Shown here piece by piece: positions 33,763-42,618 of a stretch of DNA of 64,000 nucleotides. Under the pieces are notes generated by a model. It worked only from the letters and a program-made list of their open reading frames with translations, made no database searches and was not told the origin of the DNA. How positions within the stretch are numbered: the first letter of the stretch is position 1; each line of letters starts with the position of its first letter. The DNA is from Bacteroidota bacterium (GTDB lineage Bacteria > Bacteroidota > Bacteroidia > Chitinophagales > Chitinophagaceae). Location: NCBI GenBank assembly GCA_018970395.1, contig JAGWWM010000002.1, positions 1-64,000 of the forward strand, written 5' to 3'. A program made the translations under genes and the position numbers.

Positions 33763-34989
33763 TTATCTCTCCCTCCAAAGCAGACTCCCGTCTCCGTAAC
33801 TGAGAAAACGATACTCATTGTTGAGCGCGTACTCGTACACCTTTCGCCAGTTTTCTCCAATGAATGCTGCTACGAGCAATAACAAAGTAGAGCCGGGCTG
33901 GTGAAAATTGGTGAGTAGCGCATCCGCCAGACGAATCGTATAACCCGGCGCAATGAGCAGTTGCGTTTTGCAAACCAATTCATCTGCACCTCGTTGAAGC
34001 AACCATGTTTTCAATGCCTGCAATGCCTGAGCCGGCGAGATATTTTCAGCAGAAATTTCATAGGGATCCCACTGCTGAATTTCGAGTGCCTCCAATTCAA
34101 GATCAGGTTGGCGGATTAACTTAACGCCCATCCAGTAAAGGGTCTCCAGGGTTCGTAAAGAAGTGGTGCCTAAAGCAATAATTGGTTGGTTGTTTTGAGC
34201 AATCAACTGTTCCAGCAAATTCGATGACACCCGGATCCATTCGCGGTGCATTTCATGACCCGACATGGTTGCTGATTTCACCGGCAGAAAAGTACCTGCC
34301 CCCACATGCAGCGTAAGTTGTGCCGTTTGGATACCCTTGGCACCCAGCCGCGCCAAAAGTGCATCGGTAAAATGAAGACCCGCGGTTGGCGCGGCTACGC
34401 TTCCTTCCTTCTTTGCATATACCGTTTGATAACGAGTAGCATCCTCCTCATTCGCCTCCCGCTGCATATAAGGCGGCAACGGAATCACCCCTGCATAAGG
34501 CATAATCTCCCCGAATGTAAATGCAGCCGGCGTCCACTCAAATTCAATGGTGCAGTATTCTCCATGACGCGCTACCAATCTGGCAGTAATACTCAAAGAA
34601 GTATCCCCAATGGAGATGGTTTTTGTGAGTAAAGGCTGCTTCCATTTAGCGACTCCGCCTACCAAACAATTCCAGACAACGTTTCCGGTAGCAATCAACC
34701 CTTCTTCAATCAACTGATTAGCGGCAGGCTCCAGACAAAAGATCTCTATCAACCCTCCTGTCTCTTTTTGAAAAACAAAACGCGCTTCAATCACCCGGGT
34801 ATCATTCATCACCAATAAACTTTCTGCAGGTAAATGCTCCGCCAGATTGCGATACACATCAGACTGAATATTGCCATTTTGATAAACCAGCAACTTACTC
34901 GCATCCCGCTCCTCCAGCGGAAAAGCAGCAATGCGATCGGCCGGCAACTCGTATTGATAATCGGATATGCTTATATTTTTAGAAAACAT
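33763..34989 (-). CDS. queA: tRNA preQ1(34) S-adenosylmethionine ribosyltransferase-isomerase
   Basis: 408 residues from the ATG at 34989. QueA adds the ribosyl part of SAM to preQ1 at tRNA position 34, the penultimate step of queuosine synthesis. Signatures: DYQYELPADRIAAFPLEERD, LVMNDTRVIEARF, AAPTAGLHFTDALL, HVGAGTFLPVKS and TNFHQPGSTLLLLVAAF. A longer in-frame reading to 35043 only translates the GGTTGTA repeat, so it was rejected. The repeat ends 6 bp before the ATG. Confidence 0.95.
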   Translation of the reverse strand: MFSKNISISDYQYELPADRIAAFPLEERDASKLLVYQNGNIQSDVYRNLAEHLPAESLLVMNDTRVIEARFVFQKETGGLIEIFCLEPAANQLIEEGLIATGNVVWNCLVGGVAKWKQPLLTKTISIGDTSLSITARLVARHGEYCTIEFEWTPAAFTFGEIMPYAGVIPLPPYMQREANEEDATRYQTVYAKKEGSVAAPTAGLHFTDALLARLGAKGIQTAQLTLHVGAGTFLPVKSATMSGHEMHREWIRVSSNLLEQLIAQNNQPIIALGTTSLRTLETLYWMGVKLIRQPDLELEALEIQQWDPYEISAENISPAQALQALKTWLLQRGADELVCKTQLLIAPGYTIRLADALLTNFHQPGSTLLLLVAAFIGENWRKVYEYALNNEYRFLSYGDGSLLWRER

Positions 34990-34992
34990 GAT

Positions 34993-35181
34993 AAAGGTTG
35001 TAGGTTGTAGGTTGTAGGTTGTGGGTTGGAAGCTCAAACTCAAAGGTCAAAGGTCAAAAGCAATAAAACATTTTGTTTTTGACTTTTGATGATTTCAATT
35101 TCCTAAAACTCTAAACCCTAAACCTCTCAACAACTATTCTTAATTATTAATTACTAATTATTAATTGTTAATTACTAATTA
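34993..35181. repeat. Composite repeat region upstream of queA
   Basis: Four kinds of words in series: GGTTGTA (four to five copies, 34995-35030), CAAAGGTCAAAGGTCAAAAG with a partly inverted TTTTTGACTTTTGA (35041-35090), CTAAACCCTAAACC (about 35110-35125), and TAATTATTAATTACTAATT (35137-35181). It fills almost the whole gap between upp and queA. Confidence 0.8.
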
Positions 35182-35189
35182 ACACCATC

Positions 35190-35840
35190 TCACTGTTGTT
35201 TCTTCGACCCATACGCAAGATCACCTGCATCACCGAGACCGGGAACGATATAACTTTTTGCTGTGAGTTCATCATCTATATCGCCGCACCAGATTTTTAC
35301 ATGAGGTTCGTTGCGGTGAACATATTCGATGCCGACCGTACAGGCAATGGCACACACAATATGAATTTCAGAAGGGGCGCCTTCGTCGCGTAAGTGCTGA
35401 ATGGTTTTTACGAGCGAACTTCCCGTCGCCAGCATGGGATCCGCTAATATCAGCACCCTTCCTTCGAGGTTGGGACAGCTGACATATTCCAGACTGATTT
35501 CAAAGCTGCCATCGCGGTGATGCTTTCGGTAGGCAGAAATGAATGCATTATCGGCCTGATCAAAATAATTCAGTAAGCCCTGATGCATAGGAATGCCCGC
35601 ACGTAAAATATTACCCAGCACCGGTTGGTTCGCCAATACTTTCATCACCGACACGCCCATGGGCGTTGTGATTTCTTTTTCAGTCCACGCAAGCGTTTTG
35701 CTGATTTCATACGCAGCTACTTCTGCAATGCGTTCGAGGTTTTTCCGGAAGCGCATGCGATCCTGTTGTATGTCCACGTCTCTTAATTCAGCAACCCAGT
35801 TGCTGATGAGTGAATGTTGTGTACTTAGATTAATGACCAT
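35190..35840 (-). CDS. upp: Uracil phosphoribosyltransferase
   Basis: 216 residues. It makes UMP from uracil and PRPP. The PRPP-binding loop is VLILADPMLATGSSLV near residue 130, preceded by NILRAGIPMHQGLL, and the uracil-binding C-terminus reads YIVPGLGDAGDLAYG. Length fits the family. A monocistronic gene on the minus strand. Its start ATG at 35840 is preceded by an A/T-rich leader. Confidence 0.95.
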   Translation of the reverse strand: MVINLSTQHSLISNWVAELRDVDIQQDRMRFRKNLERIAEVAAYEISKTLAWTEKEITTPMGVSVMKVLANQPVLGNILRAGIPMHQGLLNYFDQADNAFISAYRKHHRDGSFEISLEYVSCPNLEGRVLILADPMLATGSSLVKTIQHLRDEGAPSEIHIVCAIACTVGIEYVHRNEPHVKIWCGDIDDELTAKSYIVPGLGDAGDLAYGSKKQQ

Positions 35841-35947
35841 ATAAAAAAATTAAATAATGCTGCCGATGGCCCTCAAGCCATAATTTTACAAAACTAATTG
35901 AAAGCAATCCTACAGGATAAAAATATTTTTAACATAACCGGCAACAG

Positions 35948-37036
35948 ATGATTTACCGTGCGATTGGAATCATGAGCGGCAGCTCTCTCGATGGGGTTGA
36001 TTTGGTTTTTGTACAACTGGAATCGAAAGGGAAAGAATGGCAGTACGACATACAGGCAAGTACCTGCATTCCTTATGAAGAAAACTGGAAGGAAAGATTA
36101 AGAAAGGCAGAAACCTGTTCTTTGAGGGATTATCTGGAGCTGGATCGAGCCTATGGAGATTGGCTGGGGAATTTAGTGAATGGGTTTATTGAGAAAAATC
36201 AATTGCAATACAGGGTGCAGCTGATTGCGGTGCATGGGCATACGGTGTTTCATCATCCGGAGCGAGGCTTTACCCATCAGCTGGGACATGGTGCTGCTAT
36301 AGCAGCAAGAACAGGTTTACCTGTGGTAAATGATTTGCGAGCGATGGATATTGCGTTGGGCGGTCAGGGTGCACCGCTGGTGCCATTGGGAGAAAAATTG
36401 CTTTTCCCCGGGTATGATTATTTCCTGAATATCGGCGGCATTGCGAATATATCGGTGCATACGCAGCAGGGTATTATTGGTTTCGATGTTTGTGCGGCGA
36501 ATGCCATACTGGATGCAAGCGCGCGCGCAACCGGACTTCCGTTCGATGATGAGGGCCGATGCGCGCGCGCGGGTTCACTGCACTCCCAACTACTTCAAAC
36601 CCTCAACAATCTGCCCTACTACCAACTCCCTCACCCTAAATCACTCTCCAATCAATTCGGTCGCGATATCATGCTACCCCTCGTTGAAGCAGTGAATATC
36701 TCCGTCAACGATGCACTTCGCACTTATACTGAACATATCGCCGTGCAAATCAGTAAAGCCATCGAATCGGTTGGCGAAAAAAATTCCGAGATTCAAGCTT
36801 CCCTTTTCATTACGGGCGGTGGCGCATTCAATACTTTTCTGATTGAAAGGATTCAACATTACCTGCCACATATCAATCTCATCTTACCCGACAAAACCAT
36901 CATTCAATTCAAAGAAGCTCTCATCATGGCACTGCTGGGCGTACTTCGCTGGCGGGAAGAGCCTACGGTAATCGCCGGCGTTACAGGTGCCACCAAAGAA
37001 AGTATCGGGGGCGCTGTTTGGGCCGGTCATCTTTAA
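35948..37036 (+). CDS. anmK: Anhydro-N-acetylmuramic acid kinase
   Basis: 362 residues. AnmK opens the anhydro ring and phosphorylates anhydroMurNAc, recycling cell-wall sugar. The ATP/substrate motif GIMSGSSLDGVDLVFV is at the start, followed by AVHGHTVFHHP, the catalytic Asp region VVNDLRAMDIALGGQGAPL, and NIGGIANIS. Base composition switches in the middle: the coding strand is G-rich up to about 36570 and strongly C-rich for the next 80 bp, with two alternating GC tracts (36519-36528, 36561-36570) at the junction. The reading frame and motifs remain intact. Confidence 0.94.
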   Translation: MIYRAIGIMSGSSLDGVDLVFVQLESKGKEWQYDIQASTCIPYEENWKERLRKAETCSLRDYLELDRAYGDWLGNLVNGFIEKNQLQYRVQLIAVHGHTVFHHPERGFTHQLGHGAAIAARTGLPVVNDLRAMDIALGGQGAPLVPLGEKLLFPGYDYFLNIGGIANISVHTQQGIIGFDVCAANAILDASARATGLPFDDEGRCARAGSLHSQLLQTLNNLPYYQLPHPKSLSNQFGRDIMLPLVEAVNISVNDALRTYTEHIAVQISKAIESVGEKNSEIQASLFITGGGAFNTFLIERIQHYLPHINLILPDKTIIQFKEALIMALLGVLRWREEPTVIAGVTGATKESIGGAVWAGHL

Positions 37037-37055
37037 CTAAAAAAATCTTTGCTTT

Positions 37056-38180
37056 ATGAACATAGGAATTGTTTGCTACCCAACTTTCGGAGGAAGCGGC
37101 GTAATGGCAACAGAACTCGGGAAAGCTCTGGCGGAGAAAGGTCACATGGTGCATTTTATCACCTACCAGCAACCGGTTCGACTCAGCGGATTCTATACCA
37201 ATATCTTTTATCATGAAGTGCGTATTCCGCATTATCCTTTGTTCGACTACCCGCCCTACGAAACCACCCTGGCAAGCACGATGGTGGATGTGGCGCTCAA
37301 TCACCAACTTGATTTACTGCATGTACACTATGCTATACCCCATGCATCAGCAGCTTATATGGCTAAACAAATACTTCGTAAAAAAGGAAAAAATATTCCG
37401 GTTATCACGACCCTTCACGGTACTGATATCACCCTTGTTGGGAAAGATAAAACCTTTGAGCCGGTGGTTACTTTCTCCATCAATGAAAGTGATGCTATTA
37501 CCGCAGTATCAAACCATTTGCAAAAAGAAACTTTTAAATATTTCAATATCGAAAAAGAGATCCATGTGATCTACAATTTTGTGGACATTCAGCGATTCAA
37601 TAAAAAACCCCTCGAAGCTTTTCGAAAAGCCATCGCACCCAACGATGAAAAAATCATTACCCACGCGTCCAACTTCAGAAAAGTAAAAAGAATCAAAGAT
37701 GTCATTGATGTTTTTCATCTCATTCAACAAAAAATTCCTGCTAAACTACTCATGGTAGGTGATGGGCCCGATCGTCCGGAGGCGGAAGAACAATGTCGCC
37801 TGCTCGGACTGATGGAGTCGGTTCGATTTCTTGGAAAGCAACAAGAGATAGAAGAGATACTTGCCATATCGGATCTTTTTCTTTTACCCTCCGAATATGA
37901 AAGCTTTGGATTATCCGCCCTTGAAGCAATGGCATCAGGGGTGCCTGTATTATCCACCAATGCAGGTGGACTTACCGAAATCAATCGCGATGGCATTACA
38001 GGCTATTTGGCCAATGTGGGCGATGTGAATGGCATGGCAAAAATAGGCAGTGAATTATTAGGGAATAAATCTCTGCTGCTGCAAATGAAAACAGCAGCTG
38101 CAGAACATGCACTTCAATTTGATATTGAAAAGATTGTGCCGGAATATGAAGCCTTGTATCGGCAGTGTGTGGCGAAATAA
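37056..38180 (+). CDS. bshA: N-acetyl-alpha-D-glucosaminyl L-malate synthase BshA (bacillithiol synthesis)
   Basis: 374 residues, GT4 fold. It transfers GlcNAc from UDP-GlcNAc to malate, the first step of bacillithiol synthesis. The start IGIVCYPTFGGSGVMATELG is the family signature; the malate-binding LDLLHVHYAIPHA and TTLHGTDITLVG follow. The donor-binding ESFGLSALEAMASGVPVL is near residue 285. It starts 19 bp after anmK and is probably co-transcribed. bshB and bshC are not in the window. Confidence 0.93.
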   Translation: MNIGIVCYPTFGGSGVMATELGKALAEKGHMVHFITYQQPVRLSGFYTNIFYHEVRIPHYPLFDYPPYETTLASTMVDVALNHQLDLLHVHYAIPHASAAYMAKQILRKKGKNIPVITTLHGTDITLVGKDKTFEPVVTFSINESDAITAVSNHLQKETFKYFNIEKEIHVIYNFVDIQRFNKKPLEAFRKAIAPNDEKIITHASNFRKVKRIKDVIDVFHLIQQKIPAKLLMVGDGPDRPEAEEQCRLLGLMESVRFLGKQQEIEEILAISDLFLLPSEYESFGLSALEAMASGVPVLSTNAGGLTEINRDGITGYLANVGDVNGMAKIGSELLGNKSLLLQMKTAAAEHALQFDIEKIVPEYEALYRQCVAK

Positions 38181-38184
38181 AATA

Positions 38185-39498
38185 TCAGCGTCCTCTTAAC
38201 CAAAACTGAGGATTCAGCATCAGCGCTTCGCGGGTTAAAATAAAATCAAGCTGACCCTCTCCTTCCAGATTCTCGCCAACCTTTCCCAATGCTTGACCTA
38301 CCTTCACATTTTGTCCTTTTGACACAGAAGCAGATGCAAGATTACTGTAGGTAGTAAAATATTTTCCATGCTTCAGCATCACAGCAGTCATGCCTCCTAC
38401 ATCAAACACGCTCACCACTTCTCCTTCAAATACCGCTTTTACGGTAGTGCCAATGGGTGAAGCAATAGTTATGAAATCCTGGTTTCCTTTAATGTTGGTA
38501 CCGGGAACAGTATAAGCTCCAAATGGAATGGCGATATAACCATTATCAACCGGGAAAGGCAAACGACCTCTGTTGCTTTCAAAATTATTGCCCAGCTCGA
38601 GATCCTCTTTGTTATACTCCAGATAACTTTCCTGCCGTTTGGCACCTTCTTCTTTTTTAGCCGTTGTTTTCTCGGCAGGCGCTGTTGTTCCGCCTGTTTT
38701 GGTTTTAGCTTCTTTTTCCTCTTTGGCTTTCCTTTCTTTTTCTTCCTTTGCTTTTCTTTCCGCTTCTTTTTTGGCCAGTTCGATTTCTCTGCGCACCACT
38801 GCTTTGATAGCCGCTTCCAGCTGTGCAGCCTGTTTGCGCTTCGCAGCAATATTTTTATTCACCTCTTTTTCTCTCTTCTGCAATTGCTTCACTACATTAT
38901 CTTGTTCATTCCGATCTTTCTCCAGTTCCACTTTCTCTTGTTTCTCATCCTGCAACACCAATGATTTTTCTTTTCTGTTTTCCGTGAGCTCATTGATTTT
39001 ATTGCGGTAGAGCACCTGCGTTTTTTCAATAGCTTCCACTTGTGTAGTACGGTAGGCGCGGTATGCCCTCATATAAGCAATCCTTCGAATGGCATCATTA
39101 AAATTGGAAGAAGAGAAAAGAAAATTCAGAAAATCATAGCGACTACGATTCTTGTAAGCGTACACCACATTGTGGGCATAATTCATTTTAAGCGTATCCA
39201 GATCTTTTTTCAGTCGAATCACTTCTCTGTAAGAATCATCAATATCTTTATTGATGACACGCACCTGCTTGTTGATGTTTTCGATTACCTGATTGCGTAA
39301 ACGGATTTTATTCTGAATCAAGGTCAACTGGCTCAAACTTTGTTTCTTGCTGTTCTTGATGTCATTGTACTGCTGATTCAATTGCTCGATCTCCTGGAGC
39401 GTTTGCTTTTTCTTCTTCTCCAGCTCGATTCTTTCATTGCTTTGCGCCCATAACTGAACGCTGCAAAAAAACAATATGATCAGTCCGTAAAAACGCAT
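38185..39498 (-). CDS. EnvC-like murein hydrolase activator (degenerate M23 domain)
   Basis: 437 residues. A signal peptide ends near LWAQS. Residues about 20-260 form a long coiled coil (periplasmic), with KAKEEKERKAKEEKEAK near its end and a short TK-rich linker. The C-terminal 125 residues are a LytM/M23 fold (GTTVKAVFEGEVVSV) in which the zinc ligands are missing: the HxxxD position reads NQDFI and the HxH position GQLDF. As in E. coli EnvC, this indicates an activator of amidases and not a peptidase. It ends a minus-strand series with DUF4292, dut, ispF, porV and porU. Confidence 0.88.
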   Translation of the reverse strand: MRFYGLIILFFCSVQLWAQSNERIELEKKKKQTLQEIEQLNQQYNDIKNSKKQSLSQLTLIQNKIRLRNQVIENINKQVRVINKDIDDSYREVIRLKKDLDTLKMNYAHNVVYAYKNRSRYDFLNFLFSSSNFNDAIRRIAYMRAYRAYRTTQVEAIEKTQVLYRNKINELTENRKEKSLVLQDEKQEKVELEKDRNEQDNVVKQLQKREKEVNKNIAAKRKQAAQLEAAIKAVVRREIELAKKEAERKAKEEKERKAKEEKEAKTKTGGTTAPAEKTTAKKEEGAKRQESYLEYNKEDLELGNNFESNRGRLPFPVDNGYIAIPFGAYTVPGTNIKGNQDFITIASPIGTTVKAVFEGEVVSVFDVGGMTAVMLKHGKYFTTYSNLASASVSKGQNVKVGQALGKVGENLEGEGQLDFILTREALMLNPQFWLRGR

Positions 39499-39575
39499 TT
39501 AAAAAAGTTGATGATTGCAAAGGTAGGTATTCAGCAAAGAGTGAGCACCAAACATGCCTTTCGAAAGTCTTAAAA

Positions 39576-40406
39576 TCAAGGAATAATTGTAAATTTTTTA
39601 GGGATCGTAAACGGGAATGTCAGCGGCTGATCAAAAAAATATTCTTTGAACCGAAGCTGAACATCCATGCGCTCTTTGTAGGTAATCAGCAGTTCTCTTA
39701 GCTTGGAAAAAAAGATACCATTCTTCAGCTCATAATCTTTGTAATTCACATCCACTCTTCGGTTCAAAGCCGGATTTACATCATCAATGGTACTTTTTTC
39801 AGGCAAATAGTCCTTGTTCAGCAAAAGTACATGACGGAGCGGGCCTGCTTTCCCTGCGAGTAAAAACTGATCAGGTTTGGTAGCGTAAGAATAGATGCTG
39901 TCTTTTTCAAAAAGGATAGCTCTCCCCAGCAACAAGTGCTGAATATCGCTGAATGAAAAAGGGATTTGGCTGATCTCCTGCAATGCACTCAGGGGTCGCT
40001 CCTGAATGGTTTTCGCGAGTTTGTCCATCACTTTTATACTATCCGGTGTAATCAATAATCGAATCCCTTCTATTCCGAGGTCGCTTGCGAGGGATATCCA
40101 AATCAGGCTGTCTCTTTTCATCCGCACATACGCGGTGAAATCAGGTTGTTTCCCTTTTTGATTGGCATAGTCCACTTTCATTTTAGCCATGAACGTATTA
40201 AACTCGAAATGATGCAGTTCCATACTATCCACCAGTTTTACCGCCCTATTGAGCGTATCCTCTGTTAGCGAACTTGCCGTTACAGGCGTAACGATCATTG
40301 ATGCTGTAGTATCTTTTTTTACGATGGCTTTGTGAATCACCCGGGTTGATTTGCAGGAATACAAGCAAGAAGCAAGTAAGAAAATTATGATTGATATGTG
40401 ATGCAT
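39576..40406 (-). CDS. DUF4292 lipoprotein
   Basis: 276 residues. The lipobox LASCLYSC near residue 17 makes it a lipoprotein. The body from residue 60 (FNTFMAKMKVDYANQKGKQP, then LIWISLASDLGIEGIRLLITPD) matches the Bacteroidota DUF4292 family, whose half-barrel of strands resembles LolA/LolB lipid carriers. A role in lipoprotein or lipid handling is inference from fold only. It lies between dut and the EnvC-like gene, and the AT-rich repeat at 40407 abuts its start codon. Confidence 0.85.
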   Translation of the reverse strand: MHHISIIIFLLASCLYSCKSTRVIHKAIVKKDTTASMIVTPVTASSLTEDTLNRAVKLVDSMELHHFEFNTFMAKMKVDYANQKGKQPDFTAYVRMKRDSLIWISLASDLGIEGIRLLITPDSIKVMDKLAKTIQERPLSALQEISQIPFSFSDIQHLLLGRAILFEKDSIYSYATKPDQFLLAGKAGPLRHVLLLNKDYLPEKSTIDDVNPALNRRVDVNYKDYELKNGIFFSKLRELLITYKERMDVQLRFKEYFFDQPLTFPFTIPKKFTIIP

Positions 40407-40507
40407 TTTAATTAGTAATTAATAATTAAAAATTAAGAATAGTTATTGAGATGTTTATAGTTTAGAAAAACGTACAACTTGTAACCTTCAACCCACAACC
40501 TACAACC
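40407..40507. repeat. Composite repeat between dut and the DUF4292 gene
   Basis: AT-rich words (ATTAGTAATTAATAATTAAAAATTAAG, 40410-40440) and then CAACCCACAACCTACAACC words (about 40475-40507), the same two families as upstream of queA. The last dut codons (R, L, stop) are read from the TACAACC words. Confidence 0.8.
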
Positions 40508-40934
40508 TCCCCGTACTCCCGAAACCGGCTGTATTTCTTTCCGTTGTTTCAATATCCGATACCGGTTGCCATGCTATTTGTGTGACCTGCTGAATCACCA
40601 TTTGCGCGATGCGATCGCCGTCGGCGATCGTTTGTGGTTCTGCACTCAGATTAATCAGGATCACCTTGATTTCTCCGCGGTAATCGGCATCAATGGTACC
40701 CGGCGTATTCAAACAGGTAATCCCTTGCTTGATGGCCATTCCGCTGCGTGGACGAATCTGAGCTTCGTATCCTGCCGGCAATTCGATGAACAGACCGGTA
40801 GGAATCAAAGCACGTTCCATGGGCTGCAGTACTACCGAATTGTCCAGCGCTGCCCTAAGATCCATGCCGCTGGAGCCGGGTGTGGCATATTGGGGCAGCG
40901 CGTGACGGGAACGATTGATAACTTTTACCTGCAT
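40500..40934 (-). CDS. dut: dUTP diphosphatase
   Basis: 144 residues, trimeric dUTPase family; it hydrolyses dUTP to dUMP and limits uracil in DNA. All five motifs are present: [45 protein letters not shown] and [11 protein letters not shown]. The last two codons and stop lie in a TACAACC-type repeat. It starts 2 bp after ispF. Confidence 0.96.
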   Translation of the reverse strand: MQVKVINRSRHALPQYATPGSSGMDLRAALDNSVVLQPMERALIPTGLFIELPAGYEAQIRPRSGMAIKQGITCLNTPGTIDADYRGEIKVILINLSAEPQTIADGDRIAQMVIQQVTQIAWQPVSDIETTERNTAGFGSTGRL

Positions 40935-40936
40935 GA

Positions 40937-41416
40937 TTATTTTTTTTCAAGCAACACTACCGCTTGTGCAAAAAGCCCTTCCTCTCTTCCCGCAAATCCC
41001 ATCTTTTCTGTCGTGGTTGCCTTGATGGAAACATCCGACACATTAAGCCGCAACCGCTTTGCAATCTCTTCCTGCATTGCGGGAATATAGGGTTTGATTT
41101 TAGGAACTTCCAGACAAAGGGTCGCATCCAAATTGACGACAGCATAACCCTTCTCCTGAATTTTTGTATAGCATTGATCGAGTAAAATCTTACTGTCAAT
41201 ATTGTGATAAGCCGGATCGGTATTGGGAAAATGAACCCCGATATCTCCCAACGCCAGCGCACCCAACAAAGCATCACAAATGGCGTGAAGCAGCACATCT
41301 GCATCGCTATGCCCAAGTGCCCCTTTAGTATGCGGAATTTCAACACCGCCTATCATCAGTTTACGACCAATAGACAGCTGATGAAAATCTATCCCCTGAC
41401 CGATGCGAAAAGACAT
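40937..41416 (-). CDS. ispF: 2-C-methyl-D-erythritol 2,4-cyclodiphosphate synthase
   Basis: 159 residues. It cyclises CDP-ME2P in the MEP isoprenoid pathway. Metal ligands in [11 protein letters not shown] (Asp and His) and [20 protein letters not shown]; the family-typical [22 protein letters not shown] is at the end. It starts 12 bp after porV and ends 2 bp before dut, a tight operon arrangement. Confidence 0.96.
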   Translation of the reverse strand: MSFRIGQGIDFHQLSIGRKLMIGGVEIPHTKGALGHSDADVLLHAICDALLGALALGDIGVHFPNTDPAYHNIDSKILLDQCYTKIQEKGYAVVNLDATLCLEVPKIKPYIPAMQEEIAKRLRLNVSDVSIKATTTEKMGFAGREEGLFAQAVVLLEKK

Positions 41417-41428
41417 TTAATTATTCGA

Positions 41429-42595
41429 TTAATTGGATGAGCCTGACGGTACCGTTTCCCTGCTGTTGCTCAAATCAAAGATAATTCCAAAACGGGTAGT
41501 ATTGCTGAGCGGATTTTGATTGATACCTTGTCCGGAGGGAATCAGATAAGAAAAATTGAATCCAAGTTTATTGTAATTGATCCCTACTCCTGCCGAGAAG
41601 AAACGGCGGTTGCCTTTGTATCTGCCTTCATGAAAATATCCTGCTCTTACAAAAAACATCCCATCGTAGGCGTATTCAGCTCCGGCTGAAATTTGAAATT
41701 CTTCCAGCTCTTCTCCAAAACCACCGGGTGCATCGCCAAAAGAGGAGAACCAACTGCTCACTACACTTTTACGTCGATAATCCGCTAATGATTGCGCAGT
41801 GGTATCGGGCGTAGGTACCATCAATTTATTAACATCAAGTCCGAAACTGATTTTGCTGGTTTCGTCCAATATGGAATGATAAAGCGCACCAATACCCAGA
41901 TTCGCAGGTATGAAATCGCCGCCATCTGCCGCATTGGTATAATTGATTTTGCTGCCCAAATTACTCATCACTAATCCGGCAGTAATTCCGCGCCCTTCAG
42001 GACTCAACCCATTATAATACATAGAAATATCGCCCGAAACGGCAGTACCGGGTTTGTATTGTGCGCCGGCGGCATTGTTTCCGCTGGCAAGATTGGAGAA
42101 GATGTATCGTAAACTGATTCCTACCCCTAATTTCTGGCTCAAAGCCCTGCTATATCCGGCATCCAGCGCCCACTCACGCGGACGGAATTGATTGAGCTCG
42201 TTTCCTGCAAAATCAGTAAACTGAATCGTACCCAAATTAAAATAGCGTAATGAAGCGGAGATCGCCTGATTGTCGGCAAATTTATAATTGCCTGCAGCCG
42301 TAACAATATACACATCATTCAATCCTAAGGCTCTCAACCAAGGAGTATAATTGATTCCAAAAGCAGATTTTGTAGAAGAAAAAGGAATTTTTGCCGCATT
42401 CCAAAAAGAAGCATTGGCATCGGGAGTCGTGGCAATACCCATATCCCCCATACCACCCGAACGGGCATCGGGAGAAATGCGAAGCATCGGAACGGCAGTG
42501 GTAACAACGTTGATTCTTCTGGTAGTATTTTGAGCGAAAAGCAAGGCAGATTGAATCATTAATCCTCCGATCAAAACAAACGAAATTTTTCTCAT
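41429..42595 (-). CDS. porV: Type IX secretion outer membrane protein PorV
   Basis: 388 residues. A FadL-like barrel that carries T9SS cargo from the translocon to the sortase. The signal peptide ends near LLFAQN. The conserved N-terminal stretch PMLRISPDARSGGMGDMGIA and NASFWNAAKIPFSSTKSAFG are typical of PorV (LptO). Further signatures are TPWLRALGLNDVY and RPREWALDAGYSRALS. It lies 23 bp downstream of porU, as in other gliding Bacteroidota. Confidence 0.93.
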   Translation of the reverse strand: MRKISFVLIGGLMIQSALLFAQNTTRRINVVTTAVPMLRISPDARSGGMGDMGIATTPDANASFWNAAKIPFSSTKSAFGINYTPWLRALGLNDVYIVTAAGNYKFADNQAISASLRYFNLGTIQFTDFAGNELNQFRPREWALDAGYSRALSQKLGVGISLRYIFSNLASGNNAAGAQYKPGTAVSGDISMYYNGLSPEGRGITAGLVMSNLGSKINYTNAADGGDFIPANLGIGALYHSILDETSKISFGLDVNKLMVPTPDTTAQSLADYRRKSVVSSWFSSFGDAPGGFGEELEEFQISAGAEYAYDGMFFVRAGYFHEGRYKGNRRFFSAGVGINYNKLGFNFSYLIPSGQGINQNPLSNTTRFGIIFDLSNSRETVPSGSSN

Positions 42596-42618
42596 TGATT
42601 GATTACTTTATTTTAAAA

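Noticed and set aside
34990-35043. N-terminal extension of queA
   Set aside because: It is only a translation of GGTTGTA words; the conserved start is at 34989.
38185-39498. Active M23 zinc endopeptidase
   Set aside because: Both the HxxxD and the HxH zinc motifs are missing, so an activator role is more likely.
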